A DNA stretch of 64,000 nucleotides from Mycolicibacterium sp. HK-90. GTDB taxonomy: Bacteria; Actinomycetota; Actinomycetes; Mycobacteriales; Mycobacteriaceae. Both the position numbers and the translations under genes were made by a program. The DNA is taken from positions 5,580,001 to 5,644,000 of the forward strand of contig NZ_CP129613.1 of assembly GCF_030486405.1 (NCBI RefSeq). Reading direction: 5' to 3'. Below the pieces are notes generated by a model. It searched no databases. It saw nothing but the letters and a program-made list of their open reading frames with translations, and was not told the origin of the DNA. Below, piece by piece: positions 54,601 to 64,000 of this stretch (position 1 is its first letter; every line of letters begins with the position of its first letter).

Positions 54601-57600
54601 ACCTGCGCTGCAAACAACACCGGCATCGACACCGCAGGAGGTGCAGGGCGGATCAACTCCGGCCGGTTGCCGGCATCGTCGAGGAGAGCATGCTCGCTGA
54701 CATCCAGCACATCGATCGACGACAACCGCCGTGTCGGATCAGCAATGAGCGCCTCTGCGACCCGCGCCAGCCGCTCGATCATCGATTCGATGCTTGCCGC
54801 GTCGAACACGTCAGTCCGGAACTCGACGGTTCCGCCTATCCCCGCGGGCTCACCGGCGTCGTCCCACCGTTCGGACAGGGAGAACGTCAGATCCATCCGG
54901 GCGACCTGGGTATCGACCGACAGCGGACTGACCTGTGCCTCACCAAGAGTCGATTCGATGGCGGTGTCGGCGGTGAAGTTCTGCCAGGCCAAGGCCACCT
55001 GGACCAACGGGTGATGCGCCAGTGAACGGGTCGGCTTGAGCCGATCCACCAACACCTCGAACGGCACATCCTGATGCTCGAGAGTGGCCAGGCTGCGCTG
55101 GCGCACCTGGGCCACCACCTCGGCAACAGTCGGATCACCGCCCAGATCCACTCGCAACACCAGCGTGTTGACGAAAAACCCGACAAGACGGTCCAGCGCG
55201 GCATCGCCACGGCCCGCGATCGGAACCCCCACCGCCACATCAGAACTCGCACTGAGCTTCGACAACAACATGGTCAGCGCGGCCTGCATCACCATGTACG
55301 CCGTAGCGTTGTACTCGCGCGCAACTTGACGTATCCGCTTGTGCAGTTCAGCCGGCAACGACACCGCCACAGTCGCGCCCCGGTGATCCGCCTCAACCGG
55401 ATACGGCCGGTCGGTCGGCAACTCCAACCGCTCGGGCAACCCGGCCAACGCCTGCTCCCAATACGCCACCTGCCCGGAGATCCGACTGTTCGGGTCGGTC
55501 AGCTCACCCAGATTCGCCCGCTGCCACAGGGTGTAATCCGCGTACTGCACTGGCAGCGGCGTCCAGTCCGGCGCTCGTCCCGTAGACCGGCCGGCATACG
55601 CCGCCTGCAGGTCGGCAATCAACGGGGCGACCGACCAGCCGTCGGCGGCGATGTGGTGCACCACCGCGGCCAGAACATGCTCATCCTCGTCGATCTGGAA
55701 AAGGGTTGCTCGCAGGGGGATCTCGTTGCTCAGGTCGAAGGTGGCACGCGCTACCGCTTCAATGCCATCGCGCAGTTCAGCAACTGACCAACCGCCGGCA
55801 TCAACAACGCGCCAACCACAATCGGCCTGCTCGGCGGGCAGCACCACCTGTTCTGGGACACCGTGGACCGACCGGAACACCGTGCGCAAAGACTCGTGGC
55901 GCTCCACCACATCGGCCAGTGCCGCGCCGAGTGCGTCCGTATTCAGCTGCCCGGTGATCCGTAGTGCCACCGCCATGTTGTAGACCGGGGACGGGCCCTC
56001 AAGCTGGTCGAGGAACCACAACCGCTGCTGGGCATACGACAATGGAATGGCCGCTGGGCGTGGCTGGGCCACCAACGGTTCATGTCCACCCGAACTCTCC
56101 CCGGTACGCGCAGCCAGTTGCGCGACCGTGGGTGTCTCGAATACGGCCCGAACCGCGAAGTCCGTTTCCAGACTGGCATTGACGGCATTGATCAACCGTG
56201 TCGCCGAGAGTGAATCCCCACCCAGGTCGAAGAACGAGTCGTCGACCCCGACCCGCTGCAGACCGAGTACCTGCGCATAGATACCGGCCAGCAACTCCTC
56301 GACCGGAGTGGCGGGAGCGCGGTACTGCTGACCGTTGACGTAGTCGGGCGCAGGCAGAGCTCGCCGGTCAAGTTTTCCGTTCACCGTCAACGGCAACTTG
56401 TCCAGCACCACGACCGCGGAAGGCACCATATAACCCGGTAACCGCTGTGAAAGCTGCGCACGAACCTTCGACGGGTCCGCGGTGCCGGTGATGTAGCCGA
56501 CCAACCGCTTGTCACCCGGGCGGTCCTCCCGCACGATCACCGCCGCCTGCCCCACCCCCTCGACCTCAGCCAAAGCGGTTTGAATCTCACCCAACTCAAT
56601 GCGATACCCACGAATCTTGACCTGCTCATCCGCACGCCCGCCATACCGCAACTGCCCATCACTACCCCACGACGCCAGATCCCCGGTCCGATACATCCGC
56701 GCGCCATCCCCACCGAACGGACACGCCACAAACCGGGACGCGCTCAACCCCCCACGACGCCAATACCCGCACCCCAACCCCGCACCGACCACATACAACT
56801 CACCCACCACACCAACCGGCACCGGCTGCAACGACGCATCCAACACGAAAAACCCAAGATGCCCCAACGGCACCCCAATCGGACTGACACTGCCCTCAAC
56901 ATCACCGGCCACAATCTCCCGAAACGACGCATGCACCGTCGTCTCGGTGATCCCATACATATTGATCAACCGCGGCGAACCCGGATGACGATCCAACCAC
57001 CCCCGAAGACGCTGCGGCTCAAGAGCTTCCCCACCAAAAACCACCGTCTCCAACTTCAACAAACCACCCGGCCCAGGCTGCAACGCATCCACAGCCTGCA
57101 ACGCATAAAACGCCGACGGCGTCTGACTGAACATCGTGACCTGCTCGGCAACCAGCACGGCATACAAGTCCTCCGGCGCCTGCGTCACCGACTCCGGCAC
57201 CACCACCAACCGACCGCCATACAGCAACGCACCCCAGATCTCCCACACCGAATAGTCGAACGCCAACGAATGACACTGCGTCCACACCTGCCCCGCCAGA
57301 CCCAACTCCGCATCCAACGTGCCCAACAACCGCACCACATTCCGATGCGTGATCGCCACACCCTTCGGACGACCCGTCGTCCCCGACGTATAGATCAAAT
57401 ACGCGACATCGTCAGCCGTCGGCGCCGGCAATTCCGGGCCCGGCCCGGTGTGCCGGCGCACCTCGTTGAAATCAACGACCTCCAGATCGCACCCATCGAA
57501 CCGGCCAATCAGCTCCGTTGTGGTGACTGCCACGGCCGGTTCGGCATCAGCAAGCATGAACTGGATCCGTGCATCAGGATGCATCGGATCGATCGGCAGA

Positions 57601-57950
57601 TATGCCGCACCGCACTTCAGCACCGCGACAATCGAAACAATCGCCTCAAGCGAGCGGGGGAAGAGTAGTGCCACCCGCTTTCCTGGACCTACGCCGAGAC
57701 CGAACAGCCAGTGCGCCAAACGATTCGATGCCTCATCCAACTCCGCGTAGGACATCGAGTGACCGTTGAACGTCACCGCCGGCAGCTCCGGCGCGCGGGC
57801 CACCTGCGCTGCCAACAAGTCCGGAATCGACGCCGACACCGAGGCCGGATCGGTCAACACCGCGCGGTTGCCCCACCCGAACAGCTCTGCGTGCTCGTCC
57901 TCGTCCAGGAAATCCATCGACGACAACCGCCGACTCAGGTCGGCAGTCAC
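45687..57950 (-). CDS. Four-module terminal NRPS (NRPS-B): A-T-C-A-T-C-A-T-C-A-T-TE, predicted Thr-Thr-X-Y
   Basis: 4087 aa. GTG start at 57950 overlaps the NRPS-A stop as GTGA. Starts [20 protein letters not shown], a C-A linker, so module 1 is completed by the C domain that ends NRPS-A. Domain order and C-domain subtypes are the same as in NRPS-2 ([24 protein letters not shown] and [12 protein letters not shown] openings in C2, C3, C4). Specificity signatures: A1 and A2 D-Y-W-S-V-G-M-V-H (Thr-like); A3 D-V-W-S-V-A-A-V-Y; A4 D-V-W-N-V-A-G-Y-T (both unassigned, Ala and Pro being guesses from the fortuitine comparison). The C-terminal TE has GWSFGG, LVLLDG and VGCTHFEMF. No epimerisation or methylation domain. 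Followed by acyltransferase f, the methyltransferase and acyltransferase e. Confidence 0.94.
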   Translation of the reverse strand: MTADLSRRLSSMDFLDEDEHAELFGWGNRAVLTDPASVSASIPDLLAAQVARAPELPAVTFNGHSMSYAELDEASNRLAHWLFGLGVGPGKRVALLFPRSLEAIVSIVAVLKCGAAYLPIDPMHPDARIQFMLADAEPAVAVTTTELIGRFDGCDLEVVDFNEVRRHTGPGPELPAPTADDVAYLIYTSGTTGRPKGVAITHRNVVRLLGTLDAELGLAGQVWTQCHSLAFDYSVWEIWGALLYGGRLVVVPESVTQAPEDLYAVLVAEQVTMFSQTPSAFYALQAVDALQPGPGGLLKLETVVFGGEALEPQRLRGWLDRHPGSPRLINMYGITETTVHASFREIVAGDVEGSVSPIGVPLGHLGFFVLDASLQPVPVGVVGELYVVGAGLGCGYWRRGGLSASRFVACPFGGDGARMYRTGDLASWGSDGQLRYGGRADEQVKIRGYRIELGEIQTALAEVEGVGQAAVIVREDRPGDKRLVGYITGTADPSKVRAQLSQRLPGYMVPSAVVVLDKLPLTVNGKLDRRALPAPDYVNGQQYRAPATPVEELLAGIYAQVLGLQRVGVDDSFFDLGGDSLSATRLINAVNASLETDFAVRAVFETPTVAQLAARTGESSGGHEPLVAQPRPAAIPLSYAQQRLWFLDQLEGPSPVYNMAVALRITGQLNTDALGAALADVVERHESLRTVFRSVHGVPEQVVLPAEQADCGWRVVDAGGWSVAELRDGIEAVARATFDLSNEIPLRATLFQIDEDEHVLAAVVHHIAADGWSVAPLIADLQAAYAGRSTGRAPDWTPLPVQYADYTLWQRANLGELTDPNSRISGQVAYWEQALAGLPERLELPTDRPYPVEADHRGATVAVSLPAELHKRIRQVAREYNATAYMVMQAALTMLLSKLSASSDVAVGVPIAGRGDAALDRLVGFFVNTLVLRVDLGGDPTVAEVVAQVRQRSLATLEHQDVPFEVLVDRLKPTRSLAHHPLVQVALAWQNFTADTAIESTLGEAQVSPLSVDTQVARMDLTFSLSERWDDAGEPAGIGGTVEFRTDVFDAASIESMIERLARVAEALIADPTRRLSSIDVLDVSEHALLDDAGNRPELIRPAPPAVSMPVLFAAQVARAPDAVAVSFEGHAMSYAEIDEASNRLAHCLVGLGAGPGGCVAVLLPRSVEAIVAILGVLKSGAAYLPIDAMHPDSRIQFMLSDAAPVVAVTTSALAGRLEGSGVAVVDIDAAAAGVATRTGPLPTTLADDVAYLIYTSGTTGRPKGVAITHRNVVRLLGTLDAELGLAGQVWTQCHSLAFDYSVWEIWGALLFGGRLVVVPESVTRSPEELLGLLVSEQVTVLSQTPSAFYALQSADALQPELGRQLKLETVVFGGEALEPQRLRPWFEGHSGSTRLINMYGITETTVHASFREIVAGDVEGSVSPIGVPLGHLGFFVLDQALRQTPVGVVGELYVAGAGVGMGYWLRGGLTALRFVACPFSGNGSRMYRTGDLASWGADGQLRYLGRADEQVKIRGYRIELGEIQSVLADLDGVDQAAVIAREDRPGDKRLVGYITESSPGSVDSASVRAAMGERLPSYMVPAAVVVVDALSLTVNGKLDRRALPAPEYADVDRYRAPGTPTEEILAGIYAQVLGLERVGADDSFFDLGGDSLSAMRLINAVNASLDTDLAVRAVFEAPTVAQLSARSGESAGRREPLVARQRPDVLPLSYAQQRLWFLDQLEGPSPIYNMPTAYRITGELDVDALGAALADVVERHESLRTVFPAVDGVPRQVVLPAAQADLGWRVVDATGWSMERLSDAIHAAVGYNFDLSTESPLQATLFRVDEAEHILVAVVHHIAGDGLSIGPLVRDLGVAYAARCLGQVPGWAPLPVQYADYTLWQRAHLGDPADPDSRIAGQLAYWEQALAGLPERLELPTDRPYPAEADYRGASLAVEWPVDLQQQIARAATEHNATSFMVVQAALAVLLSTLTGNSDVAVGFPIAGRSDPALDELVGVFINTLVLRVELDGDPTFADLLTQVRQRSLAAYEHQDVPFEMVVDRLNPARSLTHHPLIQVLVAWQNLTRQDDDQAVVPTLGGMQATPLEADTQTARMDLTISLAERWNTGEPAGITGSVEYRTDVFDAATIQTFIQRLTRVVKALITDPAAKLSSINLLEAADHASLDRWGNRAVLTEPVAAVSIPVVFAEQVARDPDAVAVVCGNGSWTYRELDETSNRLAHLLVGHGSGPGESVALLLNHSAEAIVAILAVLKSGAAYLPIDPMVPDARVEFMLGDARPVAAITTPELRARLDGADLAVIDVADARIDTQPGGALRMPAADDVAYLIYTSGTTGVPKGVAITHQNVTQFLGAVDPALVGPGTVWSQWHSLVFDVSVWDIFGALLHGGRLVVVPEDVARSPQDLHALLVAENVSVLSQTPSAAGMLSPQGLESAALVVAGEACPAELVQRWAPGRVLINAYGPTEATVYATISAPLKAEEAGSNVVPIGAPVPGAALFVLDRWLREVPPGVIGELYVAGRGVGIGYVGRPGLTASRFVPCPFGGAGARMYRTGDLVRWGSDGQMQYLGRADEQVKIRGYRIELGEIQVALADLDGVEQAVVIAREDGPGEKRLVGYVTESVTGMVDAGKARAQLAEHLPTYMVPAAVVVVDAIPLTVNGKLDRRALPAPEYTDADNYRAPATPVEEILVGIFTQVLGLDRVGVGDSFFDLGGDSLSAIRLINAVNTAFDADLAVRAVFDAPTVAQLEARIATGTGARTPLVPMRRPTVVPLSYAQQRLWFLDQLHGPSPIYNMPMMYRVTGLDADALGLALVDVVVRHESLRTVFPAVDGVPRQLVIPAEQVDLGWQEIDATGWPADRLAGAIDTAVRHPFDLNTEIPIWTKLFRVSENEHLLVAVVHHIAGDAWSFAPLARDVAAAYAARCGGQAPEWSPLPVQYADYTLWQREQLGELSDPGSRIAGQLDYWQDALAGLPDRLELPTDRPYPAVADYQGAVVEVEWPAELQQQVARVAREHNATSFMVLQAALAVLLSNLSASSDVAVGFPIAGRSDPALDELVGFFVNTLVLRMDLAENPTVGELVGQVRQRSLAAYEHQDVPFEMLVERLNPTRSLTHHPLIQVMLAWQNPTSAPDAESALGDVYAAPLMAETHTARMDLVFALGERFDAEGASAGIGGSVEFRTDVFDPATIEVMVERLERVLAAMTADPARLLSSIDVLDEVEHARLDTVGNRAVLSESASVAGSIPEVFEQQVARVPDAVAVSFDGMSMTYRELDEASNRLAHLLVGLGVGPGECVAVLLNRSVDAIVAILAVLKTGAAYLPLDPAHPDARIAVVVGDARPVAAVTAGRLVGRLDRLGVAAVDVADRRIATQPSSALPAPAGDDVAYVIYTSGTTGVPKGVAVPHGNVTGLLTSLDAGLPHAGVWSQWHSYAFDVSVWEIFGALLSGGRLVVVPDALVGSPDELHDLLVAEHVTVLNQTPSAAAALSSVGLESTALVVAGEACPAELVDRWAPGRLMLNGYGPTETWYTSFSAPLVAGSKVVPIGRPVPGAAFFVLDRWLRPVPPGVVGELYVAGSGLASGYQRRGGLTGSRFVACPFAAGQRMYRTGDLVRWGVDGQLHYLGRADEQVKIRGYRIELGDIRAVLAGLEGVNQAAVIAREDRPGDKRLFGYVTGTADPAEIRSALAQRLPSYMVPAAVMVVDSLPLTVNGKLDRRAFPVPDYVDARQYRAPETLTEEILAGIYAEVLGLERVGVDDSFFNLGGDSLSAMRVIAAANASLDTELAVRVMFDAPTVRGLAQQVGRVESSQEVVPVEILKPGNGVPLCCIHDGFGLSWSYRALGQYVDGPIIGINQVPADGEPEAPSIQDMAVSYADRLQVLYPVGPYRILGWSFGGVVAHALAVELQRRGCEVQRLVLLDGLLNPNRFWKRITRKLASNHAVAEGWVLDYILRTNKVRVPVHWGLLTYSRVADIVARHGSSPPSRKLVEFMARSVSAGQLMLLDHAPGVFDGDAVMFSAARPRCENTSGKGITSRLARLRNCRAARSLLHSWRPYVSGEITVIPVGCTHFEMFTAEALSGYTEQLKAQLESTAE
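53640..54180 (-). repeat. Thr-type A-domain core, copy in module 2 of NRPS-B
   Basis: Matches the module 2 core of NRPS-2 in sequence and position (for example [23 protein letters not shown] in both), as expected of duplicated synthetases that have stayed similar or been homogenised. Confidence 0.7.
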
Positions 57951-60900
57951 GAGGCCTCCGCCTCAGCTGTCATCGCCATCAAGACTTTTCGCAACCGATC
58001 GATCAACCGCACGACGGTGGCCTCGTCATAAACGTCGGTGCGAAACTCCACAGTCCCTCCAATCCCGGCGGGTTCGCCGGTCTCAGTCCAACGTTCACCC
58101 AGCGCAAAGGTGAGATCAGTACGGGCGGTGTGAGTTTGAGCAGGTAGTGGGGTCACCTGCACATCTCCCAACCTGAGGCCACCGGCGGCATCAGCACTGT
58201 GCTGCCATTCCAGGTTCTGCCAAGACAACATCACCTGGACCAGCGGATGATGGGTCAAGCTGCGGGTCGGGTTGAGTCGATCCACCACGACCTCGAACGG
58301 CACGTCCTGGTGTTCGAAGGCCGCCAAGCCGCGCTGACGCACCTGATCCAGCAGTTCGCCGATCGTCGGATCGCCGGCGAAGTCGACGCGCAGCACCAGC
58401 GTGTTGACGAAGAATCCGACCAAATTGTCGAGTGCCGGATCATTGCGCCCGGCAATCGATATCCCCATCGCCACATCAGAACTCGCACTGAGCTTCGACA
58501 GCAGCAGCGCCAACCCGGCCTGTACCACCATGAAACTGGTGGCATTCTGCTCACGAGCCACCCGGGCGATCCGCTGCTGGAGCTCGACGGGCCACTCCAC
58601 CGCCAAACTGCCACCCTCGTAGTCGGCCACCGGCGGGTACGGCCGATCCGTCGGCAACTCCAGCCGCTCCGGCAGCCCGGCCAGCGCCTGCTCCCAATAG
58701 GCCAGCTGCCCAGATATGCGGCTGTCCGGATCGGCCAGGTCACCCAGATACGAGCGTTGCCACAACGTGTAATCCGCATACTGCACCGGCAGCGGTGACC
58801 AAGCAGGGGCCTGGCCGGCACACCGCCTGGCATAGGCCGCGCCCAGGTCCGCCACCAACGGGGTGACCGACCAGCCGTCGGCAGCGATGTGGTGTACCAC
58901 CGCCACCAGCACATGATCGTTTTCTGCAACCCGGAACAGTGTTGCCTTCAACGGCAATTCGGCGGAGAGGTCAAACGGATGCCGCGCGACGGAGCCGGCC
59001 TCCTCGACCAACCGATCCGCCGGCCAGCCGACCGCGTCGACCACCTGCCATTGCATCCGGGCGCACTCGGCCGGCACCACCAGTTGCTGGGGCACCTCAC
59101 CGGCCAGAGTGAACATGGTGCGCAGGCTCTCGTGGCGGCCCACCACATCAGCCAACGCCTGCCCGAGGGCAACGGGATCGAGGTCACCGGTGAGGCGCAA
59201 CCCGACGGCCAGGTTGTAAACCGGTGAGGGGCCGTTCAGTTGATCGAAGAACCACAACCGCTGCTGCGCATACGACAACGGGATGGTCTGTGGGCGCGGC
59301 ATCACCTGCAGTGGCGGGCGTAACGCGTCGGCCTGTTGGCGGTCCAGACAGACCGCCAGTCGTCCGACGGTGGGCGCATCGAACAGATAGCGGACCGGAA
59401 CGTCCTTGCCCAGGGCGGACTGGAGTCGAGCACTGACCCGGATGGCGATCAATGAATCGCCGCCCAGGGCGAAGAAGTCGTCGTCGAGCCCGACGCGATC
59501 GAGGCCCAGTACCTCGGCGAACACCTCGGCGACGGTCTTTTCCGTCGGCGTCTGAGGTGGCCGGAAGGTGGCGGCGGTGAACACCGGTTCCGGCAGGGCT
59601 TTCCGGTCGATCTTGCCGGAGGAGGTCAACGGGAACTCCTCGAGCACCACGATCTGGCTCGGCACCATGTATTCCGGCAAGCGCCCGGCCAGCCACTGGC
59701 GCACTTCGCTGACCTTGCTGTTGGTGTCGGGGTCATTGGCGTAGGCGCTACGCTCCTGCGACCCCGCCGGCGGCAGGTAGAGATCGGTGAACACCGGGAT
59801 TTCGCCTTCGTCGGCGTCGTCGATGAATACCGCGTCGACCGTGCCGGGTTGGGGGCCCCAGGTGACCGCAACGTGATAGCCGGCCTTCTCTCCGAGCCGG
59901 TACAGGAGCTCGGGCGTCACGGCATCGGCGGGCGGGGCCGCAGCCTCGGCCAACGCGTCAGCTACCGAATGCCCCTCGGCGAGGGCCTGTTCGATGATCA
60001 CGTCGGCGATCACGCCCGCCCGTGGAATCGCACTGACTCGCACGGTCTGCGGCCGCTGAGCTGTCAAGTCGGCGTGCAGTCCGGTCAGGCCCGCGCAATC
60101 AGACCAATCCCAGATGGGTGCACCGGCGAGCGAACGGATCCCGGCCGCTGTTTTGTGAACAGCGACGTCGTAGCGGTACCGGGTCAGCTCGTTGTCGGCT
60201 TCGCCGCGCTTGACCTGGATGCCGATCCCGCCGACCGACGGGTGGGCGGCTGCCCACGTCGTGAAGAACTCAGGGGCCAGCAGCAGCTCAGGCTCGCCGA
60301 TGATCGCGCGTTGCACACGCTGGCGGATCTCGTCGGTATCTGCGTCGGAGCCGCTGCGCGCCAGCGCGATACCGGTCTGGAAGGCGCCCTGCAGGCTGTG
60401 GTTGCGCACATCGCCGACGAACAACGTTCCGCCCGGAGCCAACAGCTCGACGGCGTGGTCGATGACCTCGGTGAGGTACTCGGCGTTGGGGAAGTACTGG
60501 ATGACCGAGTTGATGATGATCGTGTCGAAGTGACCGTCCGGCAGGCCGTCGACCACATCCGCCGGCTGCACCCGCAATCGCACCCGATCGCCCCACGGTT
60601 GCCCGGACACCGCTGCTTCCAGTGTCCGGATGGTCGGCGCGGAAAAGTCTGTGCCCCAGTACTCCACGCATGTCGGGGCAATCTGGGAGAGCACAAGCCC
60701 GGAACCGACGCCGAGTTCGAGTACCCGCTGCGGACGAAGCGCCAGAATCCGGTTCACGGCACCGGAGCGCCATTCCTCCATCTGATCGAGCGGAATCGGA
60801 TCTGAGGTGTAGCTGCTGTTCCAGCCGCGGAAATCGCTCCCGAACTCCGCCACGTCGAGGTCGGCGTCATAAAGCTCGTCGTACACGGTTTGCCACTGGT

Positions 60901-63900
60901 CGACGACTTCGGCATCGTGGTCGGCACTGCTGGCGCGCTCGAGTGCGACATACGCGATCAGGTGGTCAGCGGCATCGTCGTGGTAGACCGCGGCAGCGGC
61001 GCGATTGACCTGCGGGCAGGCCAGCAGGGTGTTCTCGATCTCGCCGAGTTCCAGGCGTTGCCCACGCAGCTTCACCTGGGCATCCGCCCGCCCGAGGTAC
61101 TCCAGACTGCCGCTTTCGGACCAACGCACCAGATCACCGGTGCGATAGAGCCGCGTGCCCGGTGCCCCAAAGGGGTTGGCCACGAAGCGATCCGCCGTCA
61201 GGTCGGACCGACCAACGTAGCCACGGGCCAACACCGGACCCGCCACATACAACTCGCCCACCACTCCGACCGGAACCGGGTTCAACCGCGCATCCAATAC
61301 CAACGCACACGTGCCCGGAACCGGCGCGCCGATCCGCACCGGTTCCCCGGCCGACACCGCGCTCCAGGTCGCCCAGATGGTGATCTCGGTCGGTCCATAC
61401 AGATTGAACATGCGGCGGCCAGGTGCCCACGAGGCGACCAGCTCCGCGGGACACGCCTCACCTCCGGTGGCCAACATAGTCAACCCGCCCAAGCGGTTTC
61501 GGTCGAGTGTCGCCAGCACGGTCGGGGTGATCAACGCAGCTTCGATGTGCTGTTTCTCGATCACCGCCGTCAGTGCGTCACCCGCGTATGAATCCGGCGA
61601 CGCCACCACCAGTGCCGCACGTGAGGCTGTCCCCCACAACCACTCGAAGACCGAGGCATCAAACGTCGGTGCGGCCACCATCAGCATCCGCGCGCCCGCG
61701 CCCACCCCTAACAGCCGGCGGGCAGCCTCGGCTATTCCGAGCACGCCGGCATGGCTGACCGCTACGCCCTTCGGCGTGCCCGTGGACCCCGAAGTGAAGA
61801 TCGCATACGCCGCATCGTCAGTGGTCATCGGCGCCAATCGATCCGCGTCGGTGATCGGCTCGGCGGAACTTCTCGAAAGATCCAGTGCCGCGATATCGAT
61901 GACCGGGCGAGCCCCGGCTCCGTCCACCGGGTCATCACCACGAGTCAGTACACACACCGCTTCGACGGTGTCCAGCACCGTGGAGATCCGCTCAGCCGGG
62001 TGAGTCCGATCCACCGGCACGTACACCCCGCCGGCCTTGAGCACCGCCCACCACGCGGTCACCAACTCGACAGACCGGCTGATCGCCACCCCGACGGCAC
62101 GCTCGGGACCCACACCCGCGCCGATCAACACCCGTGCCAGCTGGTTGGAGGCCTCATCGAGCTCCCGATAGGTGAACTCCCGCAGGTCATCCACCACCGC
62201 CAAGGCGTCTGGATCCGCGGCCACCGCGGCTGCCAACAGCTCCGGAGCCAGCCCCACCCGTGCATCGATGTTGGCACCAGACCACTTGTGCAACACCAGA
62301 TTGCGTTCGTCGCCGCCGAGCAGGCCGACCTCGCCCACCACCACCGACGAATCCGCCACCACGGCATCGACCACGCGGCCGAACCATCCCACCAGTCGCT
62401 CGATGGTGGATCGGTCGAACAGGTCCGTGGCGTATGTCAGCACGCCGGCGGCCATCGGGGCGCCCGAACGTTCGTCGGGGACCTCCCTGATGTCCACGTC
62501 GAGATCGAACTTTGCGGTCCGGGTGACCATCGACATCGGCTCGATGCCGGCGCCCTCCAACGCCACCTCAGGACGCACGTTGTTCTGGAAGACCAGGGCG
62601 ACCTGGAACAGCGGATGATGCGATGTGGACCGCGTCGGGTTCAGTTGCTCCACCAGCAACTCGAAGGGCACGTCCTGGTTGGTGTAGCCATCCAGCGCTT
62701 TCTGACGCACCTGATCGAGCACATCGCTGAACCTCTGCTGGGAGTTCAACCCGACCCGCAGGACCCACGTGTTGACGAAGAAGCCGACCAGCTCCTGCAG
62801 GGCCTGGTCGTTGCGTCCCGCGATCGGTGTTCCCAGCGCGATGTCCTCACCGACGCCGGCCCGGTGCAGCACGACGGACATGACAGCCTGCAGCACCATC
62901 GACGTGGTGACGTTGTGTTCTGCGGCAACGGCTTTGATTCCGGCCCAGGCTTGTGAATCGATGCGCAGGTCGACCCCGTCGCCCCGGTAACTGGGCACCG
63001 GCGGGCGCGGCCGGTCGGTAGGCAACGACACCACCTCGGGCAGACCCGCCAGCTCTTTGCGCCAATAGGACAGCTGCTCGGCGATTCGGCTGCCCGGATC
63101 GTCAAGGTCTCCCAGATGCTCACGCTGCCACACCGTGTAATCGGCGTACTGGACGGGCAACGGTGACCACGCTGGAACCTGACCGGCGCAGCGGGCTGCG
63201 TAGGCGATCCCGACGTCCTTGACCATGGGTGCCATGGACCAGCCGTCGAAGGCGATGTGGTGCAAGACGATTCCGAGGACATACCGTTCGGGACCCACCG
63301 CATAGATCTGCGCCCGGATCGGGATCTCGGTAGCCAGGTCAAACCGGTATCCCACCAACCCGACCAACTCGCTGATGACCGCGTCTTCTTGGTCCGCTGC
63401 CACCTGCACTACCGCCGGGCCGCCGCGCCGCCACAGCCCCGGCTCTGCCGGAAGCACCTTCTGCGAGGGCACACCGTCGACGTCAGGGAACACCGTGCGC
63501 AGCGATTCGTGCCGGTCGATGACGTCGTCGAGGGCCGACTCGAGCGCTTCGACATCGAGTACGCCGTTGATCCGGAACGCGATCGGCATGTTGTACGTCG
63601 CGACCCCGCCCTCGAATCGGTTGAGGAACCACAGCCGCTGTTGCGCATACGACAGTGGGATCACGGCGGGTCGCTGCTGCGGGACCAGCGGCCGGCGTTC
63701 GCTCGAGCCTGAGACGATGCGTGAGGCGAGTTGGGCGACGGCCGGCGCGTCGAACAAGGTACGCACGCCCATGTCGACGTCGAGGTGGCTGTTGACCGCG
63801 GCGAGCAACCGCATCGCCGACAGGGAGTCGCCGCCGAGGTCGAAGAAGGAATCGTCGACCCCGACCCGGGGCAGGTTCAGGACTTGGGCATAGATGCCGG

Positions 63901-64000
63901 CCAGGATCTCCTCGGTCGCCGTGCTCGGGGCCCGGTAATGATCGGTGTCGACGTATTCCGGTTCCGGCAACGCCCGTTTGTCCAGCTTGCCGTTCACCGT
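57947..64000 (-). CDS. Upstream NRPS subunit (NRPS-A), 3' part: ...A(end)-T-C-A-NMT-T-C
   Basis: About 2017 residues visible, open through the right edge. From the edge: A10 motif [11 protein letters not shown] with [15 protein letters not shown] with [10 protein letters not shown] domain with signature D-A-F-L-A-G-L-I-W (small residue at the second position, hydrophobic substrate expected; not assigned). Then an N-methyltransferase domain inserted before A9/A10 ([29 protein letters not shown]), A10 [14 protein letters not shown] with [15 protein letters not shown], and a final C domain with [10 protein letters not shown]. It ends [15 protein letters not shown], exactly at the linker where NRPS-B resumes. 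So the residue before the Thr-Thr segment is N-methylated, for example N-Me-Leu/Val. The gene's 5' end, starter C domain and probably mbtH lie to the right. Confidence 0.94.
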   Translation of the reverse strand, partial: TVNGKLDKRALPEPEYVDTDHYRAPSTATEEILAGIYAQVLNLPRVGVDDSFFDLGGDSLSAMRLLAAVNSHLDVDMGVRTLFDAPAVAQLASRIVSGSSERRPLVPQQRPAVIPLSYAQQRLWFLNRFEGGVATYNMPIAFRINGVLDVEALESALDDVIDRHESLRTVFPDVDGVPSQKVLPAEPGLWRRGGPAVVQVAADQEDAVISELVGLVGYRFDLATEIPIRAQIYAVGPERYVLGIVLHHIAFDGWSMAPMVKDVGIAYAARCAGQVPAWSPLPVQYADYTVWQREHLGDLDDPGSRIAEQLSYWRKELAGLPEVVSLPTDRPRPPVPSYRGDGVDLRIDSQAWAGIKAVAAEHNVTTSMVLQAVMSVVLHRAGVGEDIALGTPIAGRNDQALQELVGFFVNTWVLRVGLNSQQRFSDVLDQVRQKALDGYTNQDVPFELLVEQLNPTRSTSHHPLFQVALVFQNNVRPEVALEGAGIEPMSMVTRTAKFDLDVDIREVPDERSGAPMAAGVLTYATDLFDRSTIERLVGWFGRVVDAVVADSSVVVGEVGLLGGDERNLVLHKWSGANIDARVGLAPELLAAAVAADPDALAVVDDLREFTYRELDEASNQLARVLIGAGVGPERAVGVAISRSVELVTAWWAVLKAGGVYVPVDRTHPAERISTVLDTVEAVCVLTRGDDPVDGAGARPVIDIAALDLSRSSAEPITDADRLAPMTTDDAAYAIFTSGSTGTPKGVAVSHAGVLGIAEAARRLLGVGAGARMLMVAAPTFDASVFEWLWGTASRAALVVASPDSYAGDALTAVIEKQHIEAALITPTVLATLDRNRLGGLTMLATGGEACPAELVASWAPGRRMFNLYGPTEITIWATWSAVSAGEPVRIGAPVPGTCALVLDARLNPVPVGVVGELYVAGPVLARGYVGRSDLTADRFVANPFGAPGTRLYRTGDLVRWSESGSLEYLGRADAQVKLRGQRLELGEIENTLLACPQVNRAAAAVYHDDAADHLIAYVALERASSADHDAEVVDQWQTVYDELYDADLDVAEFGSDFRGWNSSYTSDPIPLDQMEEWRSGAVNRILALRPQRVLELGVGSGLVLSQIAPTCVEYWGTDFSAPTIRTLEAAVSGQPWGDRVRLRVQPADVVDGLPDGHFDTIIINSVIQYFPNAEYLTEVIDHAVELLAPGGTLFVGDVRNHSLQGAFQTGIALARSGSDADTDEIRQRVQRAIIGEPELLLAPEFFTTWAAAHPSVGGIGIQVKRGEADNELTRYRYDVAVHKTAAGIRSLAGAPIWDWSDCAGLTGLHADLTAQRPQTVRVSAIPRAGVIADVIIEQALAEGHSVADALAEAAAPPADAVTPELLYRLGEKAGYHVAVTWGPQPGTVDAVFIDDADEGEIPVFTDLYLPPAGSQERSAYANDPDTNSKVSEVRQWLAGRLPEYMVPSQIVVLEEFPLTSSGKIDRKALPEPVFTAATFRPPQTPTEKTVAEVFAEVLGLDRVGLDDDFFALGGDSLIAIRVSARLQSALGKDVPVRYLFDAPTVGRLAVCLDRQQADALRPPLQVMPRPQTIPLSYAQQRLWFFDQLNGPSPVYNLAVGLRLTGDLDPVALGQALADVVGRHESLRTMFTLAGEVPQQLVVPAECARMQWQVVDAVGWPADRLVEEAGSVARHPFDLSAELPLKATLFRVAENDHVLVAVVHHIAADGWSVTPLVADLGAAYARRCAGQAPAWSPLPVQYADYTLWQRSYLGDLADPDSRISGQLAYWEQALAGLPERLELPTDRPYPPVADYEGGSLAVEWPVELQQRIARVAREQNATSFMVVQAGLALLLSKLSASSDVAMGISIAGRNDPALDNLVGFFVNTLVLRVDFAGDPTIGELLDQVRQRGLAAFEHQDVPFEVVVDRLNPTRSLTHHPLVQVMLSWQNLEWQHSADAAGGLRLGDVQVTPLPAQTHTARTDLTFALGERWTETGEPAGIGGTVEFRTDVYDEATVVRLIDRLRKVLMAMTAEAEAS

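Noticed and set aside
23727..64000. Epimerisation or dual C/E domains that would give D-amino acids
   Set aside because: All visible C domains have the ordinary HHxxxDGWS active site and [11 protein letters not shown] openings; no stand-alone E domain motif was found.
1..64000. Insertion sequences, tRNA/rRNA genes, CRISPR arrays or phage genes
   Set aside because: No transposase, terminal inverted repeats, tRNA-like sequence, or spaced direct repeats were recognised; rearrangements seem to come from recombination between paralogues.

Overview
The window is GC-rich actinobacterial DNA, almost certainly from a mycobacterium (Mycolicibacterium or rapid-grower type). The evidence is the tandem MmpS/MmpL exporter, a GAP-type membrane protein, a FAAL plus fully reducing PKS pair, and giant MbtH-associated NRPSs. 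Nearly all of it is one lipopeptide biosynthesis and export locus. It resembles glycopeptidolipid (GPL) loci in its toolkit, but no glycosyltransferase or sugar gene is present. An unglycosylated, N-methylated, O-acylated acylpeptide, possibly with a methyl-ester C-terminus, is therefore more likely than a classical GPL.

Layout, left to right. 1-5581 (minus): mmpS4-mmpL4a-mmpL4b, with mmpL4b cut by the window edge. 5937-8487 (minus): an alpha/beta hydrolase and a fatty-acyl-AMP ligase. 8899-19893 (plus): an iterative reducing PKS (KS-AT-DH-ER-KR-ACP), a GAP-like protein, a full HtpG chaperone and acyltransferase a. 19890-36375 (minus): acyltransferase b, an ornithine-cyclodeaminase-family enzyme, acyltransferase c, a four-module NRPS ('NRPS-2', A-T-C-A-T-C-A-T-C-A-T-TE), a 42-codon ORF and a degenerate MbtH-like ORF. 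37125-40200 is a graveyard: an htpG fragment, a frameshifted methyltransferase, an inverted acyltransferase d and the tail of a third NRPS thioesterase. 40337-45568 (minus): ACP, KAS III-like enzyme, acyltransferase e, an intact isoprenylcysteine-carboxylmethyltransferase-like enzyme and acyltransferase f. 45687-64000 (minus): a second four-module NRPS ('NRPS-B', same domain order as NRPS-2), preceded by the 3' part of its upstream partner 'NRPS-A' (T-C-A-NMT-T-C, running off the right edge).

How it fits together (inference): FAAL and PKS make a saturated acyl chain. NRPS-A builds an acylpeptide ending in an N-methylated residue and stops on a C domain. A downstream subunit that begins with an A domain finishes the chain. 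The window contains two such finishing subunits, NRPS-B and NRPS-2, with near-identical N-termini but different predicted residues (Thr-Thr-X-Y against Thr-Thr-Thr-Z). Only NRPS-B has an intact upstream partner next to it. The 42-codon ORF in front of NRPS-2 looks like the deletion scar of a second NRPS-A. The locus may therefore be a branched assembly line in which one NRPS-A feeds two terminal subunits. Six paralogous condensation-superfamily acyltransferases (one with its catalytic His replaced by Arg) would O-acylate the Thr side chains, the small membrane methyltransferase could cap the C-terminal carboxylate, and MmpS/MmpL/GAP would export the product. From memory, the fortuitine architecture (acyl nonapeptide with N-methyl-leucines, two O-acetyl-threonines, then Ala-Pro methyl ester) is the closest known match to the NRPS-B branch; this needs checking.
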